This document shows positions 48,474 to 59,996 of a stretch of 64,000 bases of DNA, piece after piece. The notes under the pieces were generated by a model, which made no database searches, was not told the origin of the DNA, and saw only the letters and a program-made list of their open reading frames with translations. Position 1 is the stretch's first letter. The number at the start of each line of letters is the position of its first letter. Source of the stretch: Delphinapterus leucas (Eukaryota; Chordata; Mammalia; Artiodactyla; Monodontidae); the NCBI RefSeq assembly GCF_002288925.2, contig NW_022098031.1, positions 3,694,869 to 3,758,868 of the forward strand, in the 5' to 3' direction. The translations under genes and the position numbers were made by a program.

Positions 48474-48938
48474 TTATATATTTTTTTAATATTAATTAAT
48501 TAATTTATTTTTGGCTGTGTTGGGTCTTTGTTTCTATGTGAGGGCTTTCTCTAGTTGTGGCAAGCGGGGGCCACTCTTTTTTTTTTTTTTTGTATTTCAT
48601 GTGAAATAGGTTTGTTTTTTTTTTTAACATCTTTATTGGGGTATAATTGCTTTACAATGGCGTGTTAGTTTCTGCTTTATAACAAAGTGAATCAGTTATA
48701 CATATACATATGTTCCCATATCTCTTCCCCGGGGCCACTCTTCATCGCAGTGCGCGGGCCTCTCACTATCGCGGCCTCTCTTGTCGCGGAGCACAGGCTC
48801 CAGACGCGCAGGCTCAGTAGTTGTGGCTCATGGGCCTAGTTGCTCCCCGGCATGTGGGATCTTCCCAGACCAGGGCTCGAACCCATGTCCCCTGCATTGG
48901 CAGGCAGATTCTCAACCACTGCGCCACCAGGGAAGCCC
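48474..48938 (-). mobile_element. CHR SINE B, intermediate form, inside SINE A
   Basis: Inserted in SINE A at its 'ctactctt' site with duplication ggggcctactctt / gggggctactctt (48461-48473 and 48939-48951). It lacks part of the long-form central repeats ('cgcaggctcagtagttgtgg' is joined directly to 'gctcatgggcctag') but keeps the long-form 3' region, so it sits between the long and short forms. An L1 piece interrupts it. Confidence 0.93.
48579..48730 (-). mobile_element. L1 3' end inserted in SINE B
   Basis: Minus-strand L1 3' terminus ('ctgattcactttgttataaa' ... 'ccaataaagatgtt'), then an A-run, 23 extra bases and a second A-run. The perfect duplication ggggccactctt lies at 48567-48578 and 48731-48742. 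Third level of nesting. Confidence 0.95.
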
Positions 48939-49893
48939 GGGGGCTACTCTTCACTGTGGTGTGTGGGCTTCTCGTTGCAGTGTGCGGACTTATTGTGGTG
49001 GCTTTTCTCGTTGGGGAGCACAGGCTCTAGGCGTGCAGGCTTCAGTAGTTGTGGCACACAGGCTCAGTAGTTGTGGCTCATGGGCTCTAGAGCGCAGACT
49101 CAGTAGTTGTGGTGCATGGTCTTAGTTGCTCCGCAGCATGTGGGATCTTCCCTGACCAGGGCTCGAACCCATATCCCCTGCATTGGCAGGCAGATTCTTA
49201 ACCACTGCGCCACCAGGGAAGTCCCCCTACTGACTTGTGCAACATCATCTACTCCTCTTCCCTATGCTCACTCCTTGCCTTGAACATGCCAGATGCTCTC
49301 CAGCCTCAATATCTTTGCATACGCTGCACTCTTTCCTAGACTATTCTTCCCCTTGACATCCATGTAGGCACTGAGCATATGTGTGAGGCTCTTCACATAA
49401 TCCATATGAATGACAATCTTGAAAGTGAAGCAGTGTATATGAGTGGTCTTACTCACTCTCTCATCTCCTTCAGCTCTCTGCTCAAAAGTCACCTTCTCAG
49501 GAAAGCATCCTTTGACCATCCTACTTAAAAATGCAATACTTCTCCAGAAATTCCCATCTCCCTTCTCTGCCTTCTTTTTCTCCACAGTATTTATCACCAT
49601 TTGACATACAATATTTCATTTAATGTAAGACATCATTAACTATAAGGCTCACCATTTTAAAACTATTCTACTCCAAAAATCATGGCCAATTAAATATATC
49701 ACCAGTTGTAAGAGGCATCCTGATTTCAAAGATGTTAAACTGTGAAAAAAATGTACTTCTTTGAATCAATGAAAAATGGTCATTTACTTGTTTATTATCT
49801 CTCTCCCTTAAGCTCCAAGAAGGGAGAGATTTCTATCCTTATTTTTCACAACTTGAACGGTGACTAGTGAACTGTAATAGGTATTCATGAAGT

Positions 49894-50237
49894 TTTATTT
49901 TTACTTTATTTTTTTAATTTTTATTGATTTTTGGCTGCGTCAGGTCTTCGTTGCTGCGTGCAGGCTTTCCCTAGTTGCAGTGAGTGGGGGCTACTCTTCA
50001 CTGTGGTGCGCGGACTTCTCATTGTGGTGACTTCTCTTGTTGCGGAGCACAGGCTCTAGGTGTGCAGGCTTCAGTAGTTGTGGTGTGTGGGCTCAGTAGT
50101 TGTGGCTCGCCAGCTCTAGAGCACAGGGTCGGTAGCTGTGGTGCACGGGCATAGTTGCTCCACAGCATGTGGGATCTTCCCAGACCAGGGCTCGAACCTG
50201 TCCCCTGCATTGGCAGGTGGACTCATGAGGAAGCTCC
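49894..50237 (-). mobile_element. CHR SINE, long form, with rearranged head
   Basis: Reverse orientation with target duplication tcatgaagt (49885-49893 and 50238-50246). The SINE head is damaged: about 16 nt are missing, and the junction contains a 9-bp inverted repeat (tcatgagga / tcctcatga, 50223-50243) with a 3-nt loop that overlaps the duplication. Confidence 0.92.
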
Positions 50238-50423
50238 TCATGAAGTATTTTTAATTGAATGAATGAAAGCAAGTAAAAGTATGTTTCCTCATTTTACATA
50301 AGGAAGATTTACAACATGATACTTCACCTTTGACATTTGTAATCGGCTATAAATGTGAGTTGATTATTTTTTAGGTAAAATGCTATGTAATTCAAGATTT
50401 AAAAATCAAAAGGTACAATACCC

Positions 50424-50633
50424 GGGGCTTCCCTGGTGGCACAGTGTTTGAGAGTCCGCCTGCCGATGCAGGGGACGTGGGTTCGTGACCCGGTCCGGGA
50501 AGATCCCACATGCCGCAGAGGGGCTGGGCCCGTGAGCCATGGCCGCTGAGCCTGCGCGTCCGGACCCTGTGCTCCGCAACGGGAGAGGCCACAGCAGTGA
50601 GAGGCCCGCGTACCGCAAAAAAAAAAAAAAAAC
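50424..50633 (+). mobile_element. CHR SINE, short form
   Basis: Complete short form with a long A-run. I could not find a convincing target duplication, unlike for most neighbours. The flanks may have eroded or rearranged. Confidence 0.93.
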
Positions 50634-50639
50634 ACTAAA

Positions 50640-51183
50640 AATTTGGAAAACCAAAACAACATGTTGGAATCAATTTTATCAGAACTCTGGAAGATAGCTG
50701 AAGGCTTTCAGCAACGAAGGGCTTAATCACCAGAAAAAGCCACTGAAATAGGGTAAGAGATTCTTGTGGTATTTTAACTTACCCTAGCTCCACGTCTTCC
50801 CTGGCATGGGGACATTCTAGAAGACGACAGCCTGCATTTCCAGTGTGGATATCTAGTACCAGAGGCAGCAGAAAGGAACTTGTTCCCACAGAATTGTGTT
50901 TCTGTGTTCTGATGTTAAGTGGGGTTTCCCCAAAAGACTTCTGCAGGGGTCCTCCCTTGGTTTTGCCTAACTCATAACTCTATCATACAGTGGAGTGGTT
51001 ATGTGGTCCTCAAAAACAAGGAAAACCAATGAACAAGTTGCTGCCACCTGGGGAAGAAAAATAAAAGTTGGGGCAAACAAGAGACCTGTTGAAAGCCTGG
51101 GAGGAAGAACTGGAGAGTGTGATTTTATTTTTGGAGGTGGGTAGAGAATAGGAGCTTTATAATTGATTTGCAACAATGATAAC
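50640..51183. other. Unique DNA
   Basis: Nothing is recognised. Confidence 0.5.
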
Positions 51184-52712
51184 AGGACTATTCAATGGGG
51201 AAAGAATAGTCTCTTCAACAAATGGTGCTGGGACAAATAGATACCCACATGTAAAAGAATAAAGTTGGACCTTTACACTATATACAAAAATTAACTCGTA
51301 AAGATTCAAAGGTCTAAATTTAAGGTCTACCACTATAAAACTCTTAGAAGAAAATAGGGGAAAATCTTCAGGAATTTAGCAATTGTTTGGCAACGGCTTC
51401 TTAAATACGACATCAAAAGCACAGGCAACAAAAGATAAAATAGATAAATTGGATTTCATCGAAATTTAAAACTTCCGTGCATCAAAGGACACTATCAAGA
51501 AAGTGAAAAGACAATCCACAGACTGGGAGAAAATATTTGCAAATCATATACCTGATAAGGGTCTAATATCCAGAATATATAAAGAACTCACAGCTCAGCA
51601 ACAAAAAGACAAACAAACCAATTTTAAAATGGATAAGTGACTTATAATAGACATTTCTCCAGAAAAATTCCAAATAGCCAACAAGCACATGAAAAGATGC
51701 TAAATGGCTTTAGTTATTGAGGAAATGCAAATGAAAACCACACTGAGACACCACTTGTGGTATGTGACACGAGACATTACCTCCACTGGGATGGCCATTT
51801 AAAAAAAAAAGGAAAATTACAAGTGTTTGGAACGATGTGGAGAAATTGGAATCCTTGTGCATTGCTGGTGGAAATGTAAAATGGTGCAGTGCTGTGGAGA
51901 ACAATTTGGTGTTTCCTCAAAAAGTTAAACATGGGGGATTCCCTGGTGGCTCAGTGGTTGAGAGTCCGCCTGCCGATGCAGGGGACACGGGTTCGTGCCC
52001 CGGTCCAGGAAGATCCCACATGCCGCAGAGCGGCTAGGCCCGTGAGCCATGGCCGCTGAAACAGCGCATCCGGAGCCTGTGCTCCGCAACGGGAGAAGCC
52101 ACAGAAGTGAGAGGCCCGAAAACAAAAAAAAAGTTAAACATGGAATTACCATATAACCCAGTAATGTCCCTCCTAGGTGTATATATACACAGGGATTAAA
52201 AACAGGTGTTCAAACAAAAACCTGTACAAGAATGTTCACAGGAGCTCTATTTACAATAACGAGAAGGTAGAAACAACCCAAATGTCCATCAACAGGTAAA
52301 CGGATAAATAAAATGTGGGACAGCCATTCAATAGACTATTATTCAGCCATAGAGCGAATTATTCATATGCCACTGATACAGGCTACAACATGGACAGACC
52401 TTGAAAACATGCTAAGTGAAAGAAGCCAGACACAAAGGACACATATTGTATGATTACATTTATAGGAAATATCCAGAATAGGCTAATCCATAGAGAGAGC
52501 AAGTTGCCAGGAGTTGGGAGAGTGGTGAATTGGGAGGGACTGCTTAGTGATCACATGGTTTCTGCTGGGGGTGATAAAAAATTTCCAGAACTAGATAGTT
52601 CCATTTGCACAATGTCTGCACATTGTGAATGTAGTTAATGCCACTGAAATGTACACTTTAAAATGATTACAATGACAAATTCAATGTTATGTTATTTTAC
52701 CACAATTAAATG
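51184..52712 (+). mobile_element. Old L1 (L1M type), 3' part of ORF2 and 3'UTR
   Basis: 'ttcaatggggaaagaatagt', 'caacaaatggtgctgggac', 'aatatttgcaaatcatatac', 'ggagaacaatttggtgtttc', 'attcagccatagagcgaatt' and the 3'UTR phrase 'cactgaaatgtacactttaa' are classic old L1. It is heavily mutated and split by a CHR SINE. Confidence 0.93.
51935..52127 (+). mobile_element. CHR SINE, short form
   Basis: Complete short form in the old L1, with a 16-bp duplication aaaaagttaaacatgg (51919-51934 and 52128-52143). Confidence 0.97.
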
Positions 52713-55040
52713 TATGTGTTTGTGTGTGTGTTAATGATTAACTAGAGGACATATAATTTCTCAACACAGGGAGTAGACAAAAAAGAATAAAGAATTGAAA
52801 AGATAAAAGCATCCACAAGAAACTCACTGAAAAATACATTTAGTATGATTAGTAAATTATACACACAATATATATGTATATTTCATGTTAATTTTTAAAG
52901 TAAAACAAAAGAACAATATACCATATAAAAGACCCAGAACACAGAGGTCTTCACAAGATCTTTGTTTTAATATGTATGGATTACAGAGTAGATTAAGCAG
53001 AGCTGAAATTTACAAAATAAAGAATTAGTAGACTGGAAGACAGATCTGATGAAATCGTCAACGCAGCACCAACACACATTAAAGAGAGGATGAAAGTCAC
53101 GGAGAGGAATGGACTGAAAGCATGTACCCCTGGAATTTCAGAAGGAAAAAATAAAGAGAATTGGAAAGAGGCAATATTTAATTTTGAAGGATAGTGTTCC
53201 ATAATCAATGAGGATTCCTGTTATTCATCCTCACATTTGGAAAGTACCACAAATTGTAAGATACATAATCTCTATTTCTATTGAGGTTTAATATATGTGA
53301 GTCAGTACAACGATATCCAGCATTCCTAATTTCTATTATAAATGTTTTTCTCAAAGTAACCTAGGTATTCATAACATACTCACATACATACTTCATGCAA
53401 CACTTGTGATATGCCTTTTACCACTACAGAAATGATGTCAGTGGACTTTCTTGTAATTAATGAATAATAATTTAAATCTACACTAGATTCTGTTACACAA
53501 GCATGATGATTATTTGGAGAGAAAATGATATTAACACAAACATCATTTTCTTAGTTCCAAATTCTACCTTATGTGGGAAATTTTCAAGAGTACTGGCTGT
53601 ATCTTGGAAATCTTTCCAGCAATTAAAGCTATAGTATTTGTTTGTTTTTGAGAAAGAGAGACCCGTTAGACAGGGAATATCTTTGTTAAGCCAAAAATGA
53701 AATACAAATGGAATAGGAATATTTGAATGGAAACCATTTTGGTAAATGTAGGACATGTGGTCATTATAAATATACTCAAGCTGAAGAATCATTTGGTATC
53801 TACTGATTTTATACACTAGGTTAAAATATAGGCCTGTTCAGTTTACTCTTTCCATTTAATATATTTAAAGTGCAACCCAGGAAATTTGCTTAAGTAATTT
53901 ATCCACCTAACTAGCCTTAGATTTGTTTTTAAATAAACATAAAACCAAGTTGTATCTCTATCCTACCTTCTCTATACTTCCCAGATTTGCTGTGATGCAG
54001 GACCAAGCTTATTCCTTGCCAAGAGTTAGGAGGTATTGGTTTATACTAAAATTCTTTCTTTATGACTTCAGTAAAACAATAATTAAAAGAAGCCTTTTAA
54101 TAAATAAGCCAACATGTGGGAGCCTTTCCCCAATCATACCTCATTGATTATAACACTTATGAAGGGCCGTTATACCAGGAAAACAACACCCTGCTAACCA
54201 CTTTGAAGTATTTTGCTGTACTTCTAAGACCAACTTTCCCTTTCTGTTATTGGGCGTGTCATGAATGATTCTCTTCACATTAGGTCATCATGCTTTGGGA
54301 TTAAGAATAAGAACCTTGAGCTACAGCTATGTTGGTCTCTGAAATTTACGAATGTAAGTTGATGTGTAAATTCAGGATAAGAAATATACATGAGAATAAT
54401 TTACAGTGATGCCAAAATTCTCTGTAGCCTGTTTACACAACCTCAACAAATAATCTTGTCAAATTTCATACAGTCAGTCCAACTATAGGTAGTCAGGCTG
54501 AGGACTGAAATTGTCAAGGAATGCATCAGGAATTCAAGCCTTAATAATAATAACAGGAAAAAACCTTGGCTTATTGAATAATAAACTTTAGCCTGTTCTA
54601 GTAGATCTGTGTGGTGCAGTAAGGTAGCCACCAGCTACATGAAGCTATCATGCACCTGAAATGCGGTTAGTGAGTATTAAGATGTGATATAAATGTAAAA
54701 TCCACATTGGATTTTTCAGAATTAATATTAAAAAAAGAATATGCAATATGTCACTAAAAGGCTTTGTATTGATTACATTTTGAAATGATAACACTTTGGA
54801 CACATTGGGTTAAATGAAATACATTATCACAATTAATTTCATGTTTCTTTTCCATGTGCTTATTAGAAATTTTTAAATGATATATGTAGTTCATAGTTGT
54901 GGCTTTCATTATGTTTCTTTTGGACAGTGCTGTATACAGCAGATTTTCAAAGATAAAGTTCTTGGTCATCCGTGGCTGTTCTGACTAAAGATTCCATCAA
55001 AAGTTTCACTCATTTAGGTTAAAGCCCAAAACTGCTGTTT
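52713..55040. other. Repeat-poor AT-rich unique DNA
   Basis: No gene or clear repeat is recognised in about 2.3 kb. The frames of 60-107 codons show no domain. Confidence 0.5.
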
Positions 55041-55054
55041 AAAAACGTTTTAAG

Positions 55055-55391
55055 TGGACTTCCCTGGTGGTCCAGTGGCTAAGACTCTGCACTCCCAATG
55101 CAGGAGGCCTGGGTTTGATCCCTGGTCAGGGAACCAGACCCCACATGCTGCAACTAAGAGTTTGCATACCGCAACTGAAGATCCCACATGCCACAACTAA
55201 AAGGATCCCATGTGCCGCAACTAAAGATCCCACATGCCGCAGTGAAGATCCCACGTGCTGCAACTAAAAAAAAAAAAAAAACCCTGCATGCCGCAACGAA
55301 GATCCCACACGCAGCAATGAAGATCCTGTGTGCTGCAACTAAGACCCAGCAGAGCCAAATAAATAAATAAAAACAGCAACACAGTTATAAA
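55055..55391 (+). mobile_element. CHR-related SINE of a different subfamily, with internal tandem array
   Basis: The head 'ggacttccctggtggtccag' with 'gggtttgatccctggtcagg' differs from the other CHR copies here and resembles the broader cetartiodactyl tRNA-Glu SINE group. Diverged duplication aaaaacgttttaag / aaaaatgtattaag (55041-55054 and 55392-55405, 12 of 14). The body is a tandem repeat, and a second A-run follows about 15 extra bases after the (TAAA)n tail. Confidence 0.85.
55139..55345 (+). repeat. ~21-bp minisatellite inside the SINE
   Basis: About nine imperfect copies of the unit 'gatcccacatgccgcaacta', one followed by a 17-nt A-run. The first unit is ordinary SINE sequence, so the array looks like an expansion of it. 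Confidence 0.88.
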
Positions 55392-55536
55392 AAAAATGTA
55401 TTAAGTATCAGGCTGAGTTAGTAGATGGACAAATATTAGGTTTATCTGGTGAAAATGATTTTTCAAACACATGTATAATTATGACAATACAATTTCCAAT
55501 GACTGTAATGCATCTTTAAACTTTAGAAACCGTTTT

Positions 55537-55749
55537 TTTTTTGTTTTTTTGGTTTTTGCGGTACGCGGGCCTCTCACTGCTGTGGCCTCTCCCGTTGCGA
55601 AGCACAGGCTCTGGACGCGCAGGCTCTGCGGCCATGGCTCACGGGCCCAGCCGCTCCGCAGCATGTGGGATCTTCCCATACCGGGGCACGAACCCGTGTC
55701 CCCTGAATCGGCAGGCGGACTCTCAACCACTGCACCACCAGAGAAGCCC
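55537..55749 (-). mobile_element. CHR SINE, short form
   Basis: Reverse orientation. The duplication is gaaaccgtttt / gaaaccggtttt (55526-55536 and 55750-55761). The tail is T-rich on plus with two G interruptions. Confidence 0.95.
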
Positions 55750-55761
55750 GAAACCGGTTTT

Positions 55762-58347
55762 CTTTTGTATACAACTTACAGTTCTTTTTCTTCTTTCAGT
55801 ATATGCATCATACAAAGAAGGTAATATGTACTTTATATTTCTATAAATAACTTAACAGTTACTTAATATTTCAGTATACATACTATACACCTTATCCTAC
55901 TTTATTTCATATTTTAAGAATTCTCACTAAGTTCTGCTAACACTATGAAACAAAAATTCTTTTACTTATAGTTATCAGTGATATTTTACAATGCTATAAT
56001 AAAACCTATGGCTCTGATTTGGTTCATAAAGGAAAATATTAAAGGTACTGGGGAGTAGAATAAAATCAATTTGGCTGTTTCTAAGTCATAATAAATTATC
56101 TAACTCTTCTACACCTGACTATTTGCAGTGAATTATGCTGCTATAGACATTATAACTTTTTCTTCATTACTAATTCAGTGACATGTCTTATTTTTATATT
56201 TTTCTTTATTTTATAATTTGTTCTTATATTTTACTCGATCTTTCAAGTTTCCTAAATAAGAGTATATTTCATTTATAATTTAGAAAAAAATGTTTAACCT
56301 TATAAAGGTATATAAGAATTCAGAAGAAGGAGAGAGTGGAGTAGACATTATAGTTTGTCAGTGACTGTTACTTTTCCCCCTTCTTTTGGGTGCAGCCCTG
56401 GTTTTCCTTCAGGAACTCTCCTTCCCACTCTTAATCTAATGGTCTGGGTAGAGCTAACTGCCATTTTTAATGCTTATTACATCACATGCCCTTGGCCACA
56501 GGGATGGCCACTAATCAGAGCCAATTCAAAGTTAGTCCTAAGACTCTTACTGAGGCAACCAATCGAGAGATGCTGATTTTTCCTGAGGAAATAGGATATA
56601 AATCTGGAGCTATTATAAGTCACCTTGCATTACAAGGGGATGGCCCTTCTGAAAATGGAGTCAATAAAGAGGAAGAAGAACTAAGTGGTAGAAAAAGACT
56701 TAACATTTGAGCCCTTGTATCCTGTTGTGTCTAAAAAGAGCCTACCTTTGGACAGCCCAGATATGTGTCTCAAAAAACTACTCTGAATTCCTTAAAACAG
56801 TTTAAGTTGGGTTTTCTGTCATAGGGCTAATATTTAGCAAAAACACACCCATACAGCTGTGCCATTTTGGGGAGGGGGGCACATACATCCTGATGAATTG
56901 GTGCCCATTCCAGCAATCATTTTGATTAGTTTGCTGCCCACATCATTCTGATTGCTAAATATTTTAAATATTACCCTTGCTTTTAATCAAAAGAACTTGA
57001 ATAATAATGTAAAATTTAGAAATATGACTAAGGGTAATATTTCAGTTGATAAGAAGAGAATGAGGAAGGGCAAAAAAATCTATTCACAAAGACATAATTC
57101 AATAAACACATGCTTTTACCATTAAGTTATAAAAAGATATCAACCCATCTTTTCTGCTTGAGCAGGTCATTTTCCCCTTGGAGTATTTTTCCTCTATTGT
57201 TAAATGGGCATTAAAAATAACTCCCCTGCCTGTCTTAGAACACCATAAGTATCAAATCTGATACTACCTATAAAAACACTTTCTTTTAGTGAAAGGAATA
57301 TTTATATTTTTCTTATTTAAGCTATGACTCATTCTTATAGAAACTTTGAAATATTACATATATAATATACATATATAAATGTTTGTGATCTCAATACCCA
57401 GAAATAATAACTAATAACTTTTTACATTTTAATTACAGAGATACTTCGTGGGATATCTATTTAAAAAAAAACTTTTTTACACTTAAAACATCCTTCCCTA
57501 TTATTAGGTGTTACTACATTGGCGTTCCTAAGTCATATGGTAATGTAGCATTGATTATCATCACTATTTATACTTTATTTATCCCAGAGCACATCCCATT
57601 TTAGAAAATGGACTAGGTTTCATATCAAAGGGTTAGCTGCATTAGACAGTTTCTAATGTCCACCAGTGCTCAGTAGGTGATATACAAATATGAAGGGGGC
57701 CAGATGTAAGACAAGAGGCACTAAGTGCTTGTATTTTGACTAGCCATTACACCTAACCAATTATAGTGCCATTTTAAAATTCAGGAGGGACAAAAAAAAC
57801 AAGCCAAACAATGCAGGTCTCCAAGCAGTTTTCTGTTCAAAAACTGCCAATCTAAGACCCTGATAATCCTTACTAACTGGGTATTTATCCCATAAAAATT
57901 GTGTGAGAATAAAGAGATCAACAATTCATTTATCTACCTTTCCTAGGAAGTAAATTATTATTACCTTTGCTTCACCTAGTGATAAAATGAGACAGCATCT
58001 GAATACCAGTAACTTTATGTTGTTCTTCCTTTTGAATAAAAAACATAAGTATAGTGTCAGTAAAATCTGCTGACAGAGAAGGTTCTGGTGAAACAATTCT
58101 AAAGTTCTGTAAGCTTAGAGTTTTCAAGCATACTGGAATGCTATGTGTCCACCATGCCTTTGAAGTATAACGTTTCATTATTTTAATGCGACTTACATTT
58201 GTCTATTTGGGTTTTATTGGAAAGAATTCCACTAATGCAGCAAAATTTAGTTACACTTTAAGCCAGAAACCATTAATGACAATTTTAGCAGGCTCCTAGG
58301 AACAGCCAGGTTAAGATGATACCTATCTTATACTGTGTTTATGTTGA
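55762..58347. other. AT-rich DNA with a possible old repeat
   Basis: No gene is seen. About 56470-56835 ('catgcccttggccacaggga' ... 'tttaagttgggttttctgtc') resembles an old dispersed repeat ending in 'gttgggtttctgtca', probably LTR-derived. The family is not resolved. Confidence 0.45.
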
Positions 58348-58557
58348 GGGCTTCCCTGGTGGTGCAGTGGTTGAAAGTCTGCCTGCTGATGCAGGGGACA
58401 CGGGTTCGTGCCCCAGTCCAGGAAGATCCCACATGCCGTGGAGCGGCTGGGCCCGTGAGCCATGGCCGCTGAGCCTGTGCGTCTGGAGCCTGTGCTCCGC
58501 AACGGGAGAGGCCACAACAGTGAGATGCCCGCGTACCGAAAAAAAAAAAAAAAAAAA
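58348..58557 (+). mobile_element. CHR SINE, short form, abutting an L1
   Basis: Complete short form with an A-run of about 18. Immediately after the A-run L1 ORF1 sequence begins. The left flank does not look like L1, and no convincing duplication is visible across the SINE alone. Confidence 0.94.
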
Positions 58558-59961
58558 GTTGCTCAATGAACTCAGGAGAAGAATGGATGAACACAGTGAG
58601 AAGTTTAACAAACAGCTGGAAAATGTAAACAAGAATCAAACAGAGCTGAATAATACAATAAATTAAATTAAAAATATACTAGAAGGAATCAACAGTAGAT
58701 GAGGATACAAAAGAACAGATGAATGAACTGTAAGACAGAATAGTGGAAATCACCCAAGCTGAACAGAAAAAAAAAAAAAAAAAAAGAATGAAAAATGTGG
58801 ATAGTTTAAGAGACCTCTGAGACAACATCAAGCATGCTAACATTCACATTATAGGGGTCTCAAAAGAAGAGAGAGAGAAAGGGGCAGATATCTTATTTGA
58901 AGAAATAAGAGATGAAATACTTCCCTAACCTGGGAAAGGAAACAGACATCCAGGTCCAGGAAGCACAGAGAGTCCCAAACAAGATCAACCCAAAGAGGTC
59001 CACACCAAGACACATTATAATTGCAATTCCAAAAATTAAAGATAAAGAGATAATCTTAAAAGCAAGAGAAAAGCAACTAGTTACATACAAGGGAGCTCCC
59101 ATAAAAGTATCAGCTGACTCCTCAGCAGAAACTTGGCAGACCAAAAGGGAGTGACATGATGTATTTTAAGTGATGAAAGGAAAAAAACTACAACCAATAA
59201 TATTCACCAGGCGAGGCCAGCATTCAAATTTGAAGGAGAGACAAATAGTTTCACAGACAAGCAAAAGCTAAAAGAGTTCAGCATCAATAAACTGGCTTTA
59301 CATAAAATGTTAAAGAGACTTTTCCAAGCAGAAAAAAGACCACCACTAGAAATATGGAAATTACAAAAGTAAAAATATCAATGGTAAAGGCAAACACACA
59401 GTAAAGATAGTAGATCAACCACTATAAAGCTAGTAGAAACGTTAAAAGACAAAAGCAGTGAAATAATCTATATCGACAAAAAGTGTTAATACACAAAACA
59501 AAAAGATGCAAAATATGATGTCAAACCATTAAATGTGGGGTTGGGGGGGCAGTAAAAATGCAGTGTTGTTAAAATGTGCTTGAACTTAAGGGATCATCAA
59601 CGTAAAATTATATAAACCTCATTGTAAACACAAACCAAAACCTATAACAGATAAACACAAAAAGGAATCCAAATGTAACACTAAAGACAGTCATCAAATC
59701 TCAAGGGAAGAGAGCAAAAGAAGAAGCAAAAAACGAACTACAATATCAACCAGAAAACAATTAACAAAATAGTGACAAGTATATATATATCAATAATTAC
59801 TATCAATGAAAATGGACTAGATGCTTCAATCAAAAGACATTTAGTGGCTGAATGGATAAAAAACAGGACCCATATACATGCTGCCTACAAAAGACTCACT
59901 TCAGATCTAAAGACACACACAGCCTGAAAGTCCAGGGACGAAAAAGGGTATTCCATGCAAA

Positions 59962-59996
<35 letters not shown>

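Larger units (their letters stand above)
48359..49225 (-). mobile_element. CHR SINE A (long form), host of nested insertions
   Basis: Outer SINE in two pieces, 48359-48473 (tail side) and 48952-49225 (head side). Target duplication cctactgactt at 48348-48358 and 49226-49236 lies in the old LINE. Its body is interrupted by SINE B. Confidence 0.95.
48081..49884 (+). mobile_element. Old L2-like LINE 3' region split by a SINE cluster
   Basis: Left part: 'ctggattactgcagtatgcc', 'ttatcaacactgcagtcagt', 'caaagtagaattcaaagtcc'. Right part: 'cagctctctgctcaaaagtc', 'ttcaggaaagcatccttt'-like words, 'tatttatcaccatttgacat'. The order matches the element type at 34.2-36.0 kb. Everything between 48359 and 49225 is a later insertion. 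Confidence 0.55.

Noticed and set aside
55139..55345. CRISPR-like regular array
   Set aside because: Units are adjacent and imperfect, with no unique spacers. It is a minisatellite in a SINE in mammalian DNA.
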